Shown here piece by piece: positions 1-4,855 of a DNA stretch of 5,168 bases. The position numbers and the translations under genes are program-made. Source of the stretch: an uncultured Clostridia bacterium (GTDB lineage: Bacteria; Bacillota; Clostridia; Christensenellales; Aristaeellaceae); NCBI GenBank assembly GCA_934675735.1, contig CAKURR010000039.1, forward strand, positions 1-5,168, written 5' to 3'. How positions within the stretch are numbered: position 1 is the stretch's first letter; each line of letters opens with the position of its first letter. The notes under the pieces were generated by a model. The model was not told the origin of the DNA and searched no databases. It worked only from the letters and a program-made list of their open reading frames with translations.

Positions 1-35
1 TCGGCTCCGGCGTTGTCACCAAGATCATTGAGTGA
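1..35 (+). CDS. tuf: 3' end of elongation factor Tu gene (partial)
   Basis: Only the last codons are present. Reading from base 3 gives GSGVVTKIIE followed by TGA at 33-35, and the leading 'tc' fits the end of a Val codon, giving VGSGVVTKIIE. This matches the highly conserved EF-Tu C-terminus (REGGRTVG-(A/S)-GVV-x-KIIE), part of the third beta-barrel domain. EF-Tu is the GTPase that carries aminoacyl-tRNA to the ribosomal A site. In many Firmicutes tuf closes the str operon (rpsL-rpsG-fusA-tuf), which fits the strong terminator starting 23 bases after the stop. The identification rests on about eleven residues, but the motif is very distinctive. The gene begins upstream of the window. Confidence 0.85.
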   Translation, partial: GSGVVTKIIE

Positions 36-58
36 TACCCGCAGGACAATGCGTAATG

Positions 59-91
59 AAAGAGGACTTCCGAAAGGGAGTCCTCTTTTTT
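59..91 (+). terminator. Rho-independent terminator of tuf
   Basis: Perfect stem AGAGGACT (61-68) with AGTCCTCT (79-86), extended inward by T69-G78, C70-G77 and C71-G76 to a GAAA tetraloop at 72-75. A59-A60 can add two pairs with T87-T88. A U-tract runs to 91. This is a textbook intrinsic terminator placed just after the tuf stop codon. Confidence 0.93.
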
Positions 92-160
92 ATAGAGAAT
101 TGCAACAAATCGGTTGCGTATACAGAAACTTGAGTTTTTACAGACTTTGACGGCGGTGAG

Positions 161-181
161 AGCGGCCTCAGGCCGCTTTTT
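161..181 (+). terminator. Second terminator-like hairpin between tuf and the HIT gene
   Basis: Seven-pair GC-rich stem AGCGGCC (161-167) with GGCCGCT (171-177), three-base loop TCA, followed by TTTT (178-181). The U-tract is short. It lies about 70 bases past the tuf terminator with no gene between them, so it is either a back-up terminator for tuf read-through or a remnant hairpin. Nothing else recognisable lies in 92-160. Confidence 0.6.
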
Positions 182-213
182 GCGTTGAAAGGATTTGAAC
201 GAAGATTTAGGCG

Positions 214-243
214 TTGCCCCCTCCGCCCCGCAGGGTGTATAAT
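214..243 (+). promoter_or_regulatory. SigA-type promoter of the HIT gene
   Basis: A perfect -10 hexamer TATAAT lies at 238-243, with an 18-base spacer from a -35-like TTGCCC at 214-219 (four of six consensus positions). Predicted transcription start is near 250, giving a leader of about 27 bases before the ATG at 277. No operator-like dyad is visible, so expression is probably constitutive. Confidence 0.7.
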
Positions 244-262
244 AATCTCAGCCAAAATCGAC

Positions 263-268
263 AGGAGG
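263..268 (+). promoter_or_regulatory. Ribosome binding site fixing the HIT start
   Basis: A perfect AGGAGG sits 8 bases before ATG 277. It selects this ATG over an in-frame TTG at 214, which lies inside the -35 element and would add a 21-residue extension not expected in the family. Confidence 0.85.
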
Positions 269-276
269 TTATTACC

Positions 277-696
277 ATGAAAGACCCGAATTGCAGCTAC
301 TGCGCGCGCGGCGAGCTGCTGGATGCGTTCGGCATCGTGATTTGCGAGCTGAACGTCAGCACGCTGATTCTGTTCAAAGAGCAGAGCCATCCCGGCCGCT
401 GCGTGGTGGCCTACAAAGACCACGTGAGCGAGATTGTCAACCTGACCGACGAAGAGCGCAACGCGTTCATGGCCGACGTGGCGCATGCGGCGAAGGCGAT
501 TCACGCGGCGTTTAAGCCGGATAAGCTGAACTACGGCGCATACGGCGACACGGGTTGCCACCTGCATGTGCATCTCGTGCCGAAATATAAGGACGGCTTC
601 GAGTGGGGCGGCGTGTTCGCGATGAACCCCGGGCAGACGAAACTGACCGATGCGCAGTATGCCGAGATGATTGAAAAAATCAAGGCAAACCTGTAA
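277..696 (+). CDS. HIT-family nucleotide-binding hydrolase/transferase (139 aa)
   Basis: Cytosolic histidine-triad protein. The family hydrolyses or transfers nucleoside monophosphates from substrates such as ApnA or adenylated amines; the exact substrate here cannot be read from sequence. The signature H95-L-H97-V-H99-L-V fits H-phi-H-phi-H-phi-phi, with H97 the expected nucleophile. C6-x-x-C9 near the N-terminus, H49 (in KDH) and H95 sit where related HIT and GalT proteins form a structural zinc site, so zinc binding is plausible. The helical stretch after LTDEER (57-79) and the NYG-x-YGD segment before the triad are also family-typical. The tail after the triad (DGFEWGGVFAMNP, 106-118) marks a subgroup seen in Firmicutes. 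Length is normal for a single-domain HIT protein. It has its own promoter and terminator, so it appears to be monocistronic. Confidence 0.92.
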   Translation: MKDPNCSYCARGELLDAFGIVICELNVSTLILFKEQSHPGRCVVAYKDHVSEIVNLTDEERNAFMADVAHAAKAIHAAFKPDKLNYGAYGDTGCHLHVHLVPKYKDGFEWGGVFAMNPGQTKLTDAQYAEMIEKIKANL

Positions 697-706
697 AGCG
701 GCGAGA

Positions 707-730
707 CCCTCCTTTCGGGGAGGGCCTTTT
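707..730 (+). terminator. Rho-independent terminator of the HIT gene
   Basis: Stem CCCTCC (707-712) with GGAGGG (719-724), apical TTTCGG (a UUCG-type loop closed by T-G), then CC and TTTT to 730. It lies 10 bases after the HIT stop and ends 22 bases before the MerR start codon. The CC before the U-tract may make termination incomplete, which could allow read-through into the regulator gene. Confidence 0.8.
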
Positions 731-752
731 CAAATCGAGGGAAACGAACGAC

Positions 753-1565
753 ATGAAATACCGAATCGGAGAAATGGCGGAGTTTTTCGGGTTGACGAAA
801 GAGGCCATCCGCTATTATGAGCGCAAAGGCATTGTGACCAGCATGCGCGACGAGCGGACGGGGTACCGCTATTATGAGCGGGACGAAATCACGACGCTCA
901 AGCAGATTCGCACGTATGAGAGCCTTGGCTTTTCGCTGGATGAAGCGCAGGCGATGGCGGCGGAAACCACGTTCGGCGAGATGGAAGAGCGGATTGACCG
1001 AAAGCTTTCGGAGCTGGAAAAGAAGGAAGCGGCCATCGCGCGCATGCGGCAGGAGTTGGAGCGCCAGCAGCGCGACCTGTGCGGTTTCAAAACGGGCAGA
1101 ACGGAGCTGCGGATGATGCCCGAAACCTATTTCTGGCTTCGCGTGCCGGATGAAGCCAGCGCCCAAACGGAGGCGGAGCGGGAACAGATTGCGCGGGAAC
1201 GCGGCGAGGAAAAGCGCTGGGTGGAAGCGATGCCGCCCGTTGCGCTCTGCGGCCTGCATTACGACAAAGACCTGAATCCGCAGAGCGTTTTGGGCTCGGC
1301 TGCGGCCAAAACCACGGCGGAAGCGCTGGGCCTGCCGCTCAGCCGCTCGGTGCTGTTGCCCGAGCGGCTCTGCGTCTTTGGCTATGCTCAGGCCAAACTG
1401 GGGGATAAGCCGAACATCGACAGCCTGGTTTCGTGGACGCACGAGCACGGGTACCGCGTATGCGGCGACATCTATGCGACACTTCGGCTTGCCTATAAAA
1501 AGGAAAACGGCGAGCGCTGGGGCGTGCACGAGTTCTATCTGCCGGTTCAAAAGGCGGATATGTGA
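753..1565 (+). CDS. MerR-family transcriptional regulator with GyrI/BmrR-like effector domain (270 aa)
   Basis: One-component DNA-binding regulator. Residues 3-70 form a MerR winged helix: YRIGEMAEFFGLTKEAIRYY (helix-turn-helix), then ERKGI, the wing GYRYYERDEI (37-46), and LKQIR-x5-GFSLDEA (49-65). Residues 74-112 are charged and helical, as expected for the antiparallel dimerisation coiled coil. Residues about 121-270 look like a GyrI/BmrR-type small-molecule-binding domain, starting RMMPETYFWLR and ending GVHEFYLPVQK. This makes it a ligand sensor rather than a metal sensor. Four scattered cysteines (110, 166, 207, 237) show no MerR/CueR metal-loop pattern. The ATG is preceded by GAGGG (737-741), 11 bases away, a slightly long spacing. 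No clear promoter of its own is visible. The promoter of the next gene has MerR-type geometry, so that flavoprotein gene is its likely target (inference). Confidence 0.9.
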   Translation: MKYRIGEMAEFFGLTKEAIRYYERKGIVTSMRDERTGYRYYERDEITTLKQIRTYESLGFSLDEAQAMAAETTFGEMEERIDRKLSELEKKEAAIARMRQELERQQRDLCGFKTGRTELRMMPETYFWLRVPDEASAQTEAEREQIARERGEEKRWVEAMPPVALCGLHYDKDLNPQSVLGSAAAKTTAEALGLPLSRSVLLPERLCVFGYAQAKLGDKPNIDSLVSWTHEHGYRVCGDIYATLRLAYKKENGERWGVHEFYLPVQKADM

Positions 1566-1665
1566 AGCTTGTGACGGATATCGCGAAAAAAGAAAGCGAT
1601 TTCGGCCGCTCAGTCGCGGTATACGCGGAAATGTGAATAAATTTTTAACGGAATTTGACGAAAAA

Positions 1666-1688
1666 GCTTGACAGTCAAGCCGCTTTAC
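1666..1688 (+). promoter_or_regulatory. Overlapping dyads: candidate MerR operator
   Basis: Two dyads share a half-site. The first is a perfect 15-base palindrome, GCTTGAC-A-GTCAAGC (1666-1680), overlapping the -35. The second is GTCAAGC-C-GCTTTAC (1674-1688), with six of seven pairs, starting at the first spacer base and ending four bases before the -10. MerR-family activators bind dyads placed this way and untwist the long spacer. The MerR gene ends 100 bases upstream, so its product is the obvious candidate binder, but binding is inferred. Confidence 0.68.
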
Positions 1689-1698
1689 CCCCTATCAT
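1668..1698 (+). promoter_or_regulatory. MerR-type promoter of the flavoprotein gene (19-bp spacer)
   Basis: A perfect -35 TTGACA (1668-1673) and a near-consensus -10 TATCAT (1693-1698) are separated by 19 bases, two more than the SigA optimum. Strong hexamers with an over-long spacer are the hallmark of promoters activated by MerR-family regulators. Transcription should begin near 1705, giving a leader of about 50 bases. That leader can form a small GGCC-CTTGC-GGCC hairpin (1718-1730). Confidence 0.72.
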
Positions 1699-1743
1699 AT
1701 CGTCTGTCAAAAGCGACGGCCCTTGCGGCCGCTCAACGATGAA

Positions 1744-1748
1744 AGGGG
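1744..1748 (+). promoter_or_regulatory. Ribosome binding site fixing the flavoprotein start
   Basis: AGGGG lies 7 bases before ATG 1756. It supports this start over an in-frame TTG at 1723, and only the ATG start puts a clean signal peptide (MNKK followed by a hydrophobic run) at the N-terminus. Confidence 0.85.
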
Positions 1749-1755
1749 AAAAATC

Positions 1756-4260
1756 ATGAACAAAAAGGTGATTTCCTTTGCGGCTGCCATGATGCTTGCG
1801 GCCCTGCCGCTGGCGGCGGGCAACGCGGCCGGCTTCACCGCCGGTGAGTATGAGGCTTCCGCTCAGGGCTTCGGCGGCCCCGTGACCGTGAAGGTGACGG
1901 TCGATGCGGATACCGTGACCGCGGTTGAAGTGACGGGCGAGGGCGAAACCCCGGCGCTCGGCGGCGCGGCCATCGAGGGTTACAACACCTCTCTGGTCGG
2001 CGTGACCGATGCGGACAGCGTGGATGTGACCACGGGCGCGACCGTGACCAGCACCGCTGTTAAGGAAGCGTTTGCCGCCGCGCTGGAGCAGGCCAAGGGC
2101 GAGGCGGCCGCCAACGACGCGGCTATCGCGTTCAAGGCGGGCACGTATACCGCTTCCGCGAAGGGCTACAACGGCGATGTGACCGTGAGCGTGACCTTCT
2201 CCGACGACGCGGTGACCGCCATCGAAGTGACCGATTCCAGCGAGACGGCGCACGTCGGCGACGTGGCCTTTGAGCCGATGATTGCGGACATGCTGGCGGC
2301 GAATGGCTCCGGTGTGGACAGCGTTTCCGGCGCGACCTTCTCCAGCGCCGCGCTGCGCAACGCCGTGAACGACGCGGCGGAGCAGGCCGGGTGCGCCAAC
2401 CTCGGCGCCTTCAAGGCGAACACCGTCGAGCACACCGCTCAGGCCCCGATTGAAGAGACCTATGACGTGGTCATTGTCGGCGCGGGCGGCGCGGGCATGA
2501 TTGCGGCGGCCCAGGCCGCGCAGGACGGCAGCACCGTCGTCGTGCTTGAAAAGAACGCCGAGATGGGCGGCAACACGCTCGTTTCCGGCGGCGCTTTCCA
2601 GTCTGTGATGCCGTACCTCGTCTGGGACGCGGCTGATCCGGACGCGACCACCGGCGTGAACCCGCTGGATGGCCAGACCTATGACAAGGTGAAGAACGAC
2701 GCGGGCCGCATCGACACGCTCAAGACCATCCTCGGCTGGTCCGAAGAGCCGTTCGACGGCACGCTGGACGACGAGCATCCGTTCGTCGCGGGTGATATCT
2801 CCCTGAACGCCGTCCGAGGTGTGCATGAGGAATATCTCCCGACCCTGAAGGCCCTGAAGGAGGAGATTCAGGCGTATCTCGACTGGGCGCAGCCGCAGCT
2901 CGACGCAGGCGTGGAAGAGACCCAGCTGACCCTGTTCTCCACCATCAACCTGCACATCTTCCAGACCTATTACGGCGGCCTGCGCCCGAACGCTGACCAC
3001 AGCGCGTGGATTTACGGCCGTTACGACCTGGTGAGCCAGTTCATCGAGGGCGGTCAGGACATCAAGCCGTGGCTCGTCGCTCAGGGTTCTATCTTCGATT
3101 ACAGCAAGCAGTCCACCCTCATTGGCTGCCTGTGGCAGCGCGAGAACGCGCCGGTCGGCGGCGTGGTGGACGGCGTGGAATACTCCAGCAAGTGGGGCGC
3201 TTACTTCGCCGTGCCGTATCACACGATGACGACCGCGAACGAGGCCAACAAGGTCATGCTCCGCACCACCGCCAACGAGCTGATCGTCGAGGACGGTAAG
3301 GTCACCGGCGTGAAGGCCACGCAGTATGACGGCACCGAAGTGACCATGCACGCGACCAAGGGCGTCATTTTGGCGACCGGCGGCTACGCGGCCAACATCG
3401 ACATGGTTCAGGAGACCAACACCTATTGGGATAAGGACTTCATCGCCGACAACATCGGCACCACCAACCGCTCTTCGCTGACCGGCGACGGCATCACCAT
3501 GGCCGTGGCTGCGGGCGCGGCGACCGAGGGCGAGGGCTGGACGCAGATGATGCCTCTGGGCTGGGTTGACAACGGCAACCTCTCCGGCGGCGCGGGCGAG
3601 AACGTCATCTTCATCAACGCGGCGACGGGCAAGCGCTATGTCGATGAGTCCGCGGAGCGCGACGTGCTCTCCGAGGGCGGCTTTGAGAACGGCATGAGCA
3701 AGGAGACCGCCGAGAAGCTGGGCCTCAAGTATGTGCCGGGCATCTACGTCGAGGTTTCCAACACCAACGTTGTGGCCGGCATGGGCGGCTTCAACAACAC
3801 CAAGGCGGACGTTGAGGGCCGCATGTACTTCATGAGTGTCGAAGAGCTGGCCGACAAGCTCGGCTGCGACGCGGCGACCCTGCGCAAGACCATCGAGGAT
3901 TACGACGCCTATGTCATGGGCACGGCAGACAGCCTCGAGGTCGAGAAGCTCTCCGTGCGCGGCACGGTCGGCGAGGTTGAGCAGGACGAGAACGGTAAGT
4001 ATAAGCCGGAAACCTACAAGCTCGACCAGGTGCGCGTGCGCTTCATGGCGCCGTCCACTCATCACACCATGGGCGGCGTGATGGTCGATATCGACCGTCA
4101 TGTGCTGGATAACGACGGCAACGCCATCGCGGGTCTCTACGCGGCGGGCGAAATCACCGGCGGCATCCACGCCGGCAACCGTCTGGGCGGCAACGCCATC
4201 ACCGAAATCATCGTCTCCGGCCGTACCGCGGCGCAGGCGATTGAAGCGGATAATCAATAA
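1756..4260 (+). CDS. Exported FAD-dependent reductase with two FMN_bind domains, fumarate-reductase-like (834 aa)
   Basis: Probable extracytosolic flavin-based terminal reductase. Residues 1-25 are a Sec signal peptide (MNKK, a hydrophobic core, then AGNAA); no lipobox Cys is present. Two FMN_bind domains follow (about 27-113 and 126-212), with flavinylation motifs D90-VTTGAT and D188-SVSGAT. ApbE would be expected to attach FMN at T96 and T194. The FAD domain starts at about 236 with G242-x-G244-xx-G247 and E265. It ends with HHTMGG (769-774) and H805-AGNRLGG (R809), motifs shared with soluble fumarate reductases and urocanate reductase. R635 in ERD matches the catalytic Arg. Residues equivalent to the fumarate-binding His and Thr-Glu seem absent (M599 at the His position), so the substrate is probably not fumarate. 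Residues about 283-430 form an insertion relative to flavocytochrome c3. No heme motif is present. Electrons presumably pass from a membrane donor through the FMNs to FAD. The gene is monocistronic, behind a MerR-type promoter and before a strong terminator. Confidence 0.9.
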   Translation: MNKKVISFAAAMMLAALPLAAGNAAGFTAGEYEASAQGFGGPVTVKVTVDADTVTAVEVTGEGETPALGGAAIEGYNTSLVGVTDADSVDVTTGATVTSTAVKEAFAAALEQAKGEAAANDAAIAFKAGTYTASAKGYNGDVTVSVTFSDDAVTAIEVTDSSETAHVGDVAFEPMIADMLAANGSGVDSVSGATFSSAALRNAVNDAAEQAGCANLGAFKANTVEHTAQAPIEETYDVVIVGAGGAGMIAAAQAAQDGSTVVVLEKNAEMGGNTLVSGGAFQSVMPYLVWDAADPDATTGVNPLDGQTYDKVKNDAGRIDTLKTILGWSEEPFDGTLDDEHPFVAGDISLNAVRGVHEEYLPTLKALKEEIQAYLDWAQPQLDAGVEETQLTLFSTINLHIFQTYYGGLRPNADHSAWIYGRYDLVSQFIEGGQDIKPWLVAQGSIFDYSKQSTLIGCLWQRENAPVGGVVDGVEYSSKWGAYFAVPYHTMTTANEANKVMLRTTANELIVEDGKVTGVKATQYDGTEVTMHATKGVILATGGYAANIDMVQETNTYWDKDFIADNIGTTNRSSLTGDGITMAVAAGAATEGEGWTQMMPLGWVDNGNLSGGAGENVIFINAATGKRYVDESAERDVLSEGGFENGMSKETAEKLGLKYVPGIYVEVSNTNVVAGMGGFNNTKADVEGRMYFMSVEELADKLGCDAATLRKTIEDYDAYVMGTADSLEVEKLSVRGTVGEVEQDENGKYKPETYKLDQVRVRFMAPSTHHTMGGVMVDIDRHVLDNDGNAIAGLYAAGEITGGIHAGNRLGGNAITEIIVSGRTAAQAIEADNQ
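1834..2391 (+). repeat. Tandem duplicated FMN_bind modules within the flavoprotein gene
   Basis: Codons 27-113 (1834-2094) and 126-212 (2131-2391) encode two copies of one domain. Both start F-x-AG-x-Y-x-ASA-x-G and continue with VTV-x-VT, AVT/TVTA-x-EVT, then a D-xx-(S/T)-GAT motif followed by about 18 helical residues. They are joined by a short Ala-rich linker. The copies have diverged at many residues, so the duplication is old or is the usual family architecture. The FMN acceptor codons are at 2041-2043 (T96) and 2335-2337 (T194). Confidence 0.8.
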
Positions 4261-4272
4261 GGGTTGTTTTCT

Positions 4273-4303
4273 AAAGGCTCGCGCGAAAGCGCGGGCCTTT
4301 TTT
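4273..4303 (+). terminator. Strong Rho-independent terminator of the flavoprotein gene
   Basis: Twelve-pair stem AAAGGC-T-CGCGC (4273-4284) with GCGCG-G-GCCTTT (4289-4300), one T-G wobble, a GAAA tetraloop (4285-4288) and a run of six T (4298-4303). It starts 13 bases after the stop codon and closes the transcription unit. Confidence 0.95.
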
Positions 4304-4369
4304 GGCGCTTTATTAAGAAATTGCAAAAGAAGAGCGGATGTAACAGAATAAAGGATAAAAACAGAACGG

Positions 4370-4413
4370 CATAGCAAACAGAGCAAATCGGAGGATTCGC
4401 TCTGTTTGCTATG
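4370..4413. repeat. Near-perfect 44-nt inverted repeat (hairpin), function unknown
   Basis: CATAGCAAACAGAGC (4370-4384) is the exact reverse complement of GCTCTGTTTGCTATG (4399-4413). The 14-base middle can add AATC/GATT (4386-4389 with 4394-4397) around a GGAG loop, leaving one A-C mismatch. It sits in AT-rich spacer between the flavoprotein terminator and the tRNA promoter. No U-tract follows directly on either strand, so it is not a standard terminator. It could be a mobile-repeat remnant, a small structured RNA or a protein-binding site. Confidence 0.8.
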
Positions 4414-4479
4414 AAGTGCAGTGTAGAGCGGGGCGGAGCTTGCTTTTTTCAAAAAAGAGAAAAAATTGTAAAAAAGGGG

Positions 4480-4508
4480 TTGATTTTTTCGCGGCTCTGT
4501 GCTATACT
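4480..4508 (+). promoter_or_regulatory. Promoter of tRNA-Ala
   Basis: TTGATT (4480-4485), a 17-base spacer and TATACT (4503-4508), with an extended -10 TGC at 4500-4502. The predicted start near 4515 leaves a 5' leader of about 29 bases to be trimmed by RNase P. Optimal spacing plus the extended -10 suggests a strong constitutive promoter. Confidence 0.8.
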
Positions 4509-4543
4509 ATCTATTGTTCCGAGCAAACAAGTGAATAAGATAT

Positions 4544-4619
4544 GGGGCATTAGCACAGTTGGTAGCGCGCTACATTCGCATTGTAGAGGTCAGCGGTTCG
4601 AATCCGCTATGCTCCACCA
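4544..4619 (+). tRNA. tRNA-Ala, anticodon CGC
   Basis: A 76-nt cloverleaf reads GCG alanine codons. Acceptor GGGGCAT (4544-4550) pairs with ATGCTCC (4609-4615) and contains G3-U70, the alanine identity element. The anticodon stem is CTACA/TGTAG around loop TTCGCAT, anticodon CGC at 4577-4579. The T arm is AGCGG-TTCGAAT-CCGCT. The discriminator is A73 and CCA is encoded (4617-4619). The D stem is GCAC/GCGC with an A12-C23 mismatch where a Watson-Crick pair is usual; the D loop AGTTGGTA is normal. It has its own promoter and terminator. Confidence 0.96.
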
Positions 4620-4625
4620 TACTTG

Positions 4626-4676
4626 AGAGATCCGAACTTAATCCCGATTGGGGATGGGTTCGGATTTCTTCTTTTT
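4626..4676 (+). terminator. Rho-independent terminator of tRNA-Ala
   Basis: Perfect eight-pair stem ATCCGAAC (4630-4637) with GTTCGGAT (4658-4665). It extends inward by two T-G wobbles and, past a bulged A4640, by ATCCC/GGGAT (4641-4645 with 4651-4655), with a GATTG loop. Outward pairs AGA/TCT extend the base. The tail TTTCTTCTTTTT is U-rich. It starts 7 bases after the tRNA CCA. Confidence 0.9.
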
Positions 4677-4697
4677 ATCAGAGAAATTGAAGACACA

Positions 4698-4855
4698 CCT
4701 ATGAATGAGCAAAAAACAAATTCTGCATAAAGAGCGGACGCGCATTCGTGAAACGGGCGCGTTTTTCACAGAAAAAGGACAGCGCCCTGCGCGCCCCTAC
4801 AATGGGTGGTCGTTTATCAAATTTATGCAGATTTTCGGATTTGCTCATTTATAGG
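4698..4855. mobile_element. MITE-like 158-bp element with 34-bp terminal inverted repeats
   Basis: The left arm (4698-4731, starting CCTATGAATGAGCAAA) is the inverted complement of the right arm (4822-4855, ending TTTGCTCATTTATAGG) at 28 of 34 positions plus one G-T wobble. The outer 16 bases pair (one wobble) and the inner 10 pair perfectly, around a small internal loop. The flanks AGACACA (4691-4697) and ATACACA (4856-4862) directly abut the arms and match at 6 of 7 bases, a possible decayed target-site duplication. The 90-base core is GC-rich, non-coding and internally palindromic. No transposase is encoded, so any movement would need one supplied in trans. Alternatively it is a non-mobile structured RNA or spacer hairpin. 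Confidence 0.55.
4738..4766 (+). terminator. Terminator-like hairpin inside the inverted-repeat element
   Basis: ACGCGC (4738-4743) pairs with GCGCGT (4757-4762). An inner CGT/ACG pairing (4747-4749 with 4753-4755) closes a GAA loop, and T4762-T4766 follows. It could act as a weak intrinsic terminator on the + strand. An alternative pairing of GGGCGCG (4755-4761) with CGCGCCC (4790-4796) would compete with it. Confidence 0.4.

Noticed and set aside
671..699. Possible promoter for the MerR gene inside the end of the HIT gene (TTGAAA at 671-676)
   Set aside because: At 17-base spacing the -10 would be TAAAGC, a poor match, and the transcript would run straight into the HIT terminator hairpin.
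531..1550. A 339-codon minus-strand open frame across the HIT and MerR genes
   Set aside because: It spans two genes, two transcription units and a terminator on the other strand, and has no family motif. It is an antisense shadow.
1580..1603. Hairpin ATCGC/GCGAT after the MerR stop as a terminator
   Set aside because: It has only five pairs, an eleven-base loop and no U-tract. I see no credible terminator between the MerR gene and the reductase promoter.
4343..4383. Three ACAGA repeats spaced 17-18 bases apart (4343, 4361, 4378)
   Set aside because: Too short and too few to call a repeat array, in AT-rich DNA where such matches occur by chance; no CRISPR-like features.
1675..4452. A 925-codon open frame on the minus strand opposite the flavoprotein gene
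   Set aside because: It mirrors the codon-biased GC-rich + strand gene. Its product is rich in Arg, His, Val and Ala with no recognisable domain, whereas the + strand has a signal peptide, FMN_bind and FAD motifs, a ribosome binding site and a promoter.
4411..4626. A small + strand open frame running into the tRNA
   Set aside because: It starts inside the 44-nt hairpin, has no ribosome binding site and ends after overlapping the whole tRNA-Ala gene.
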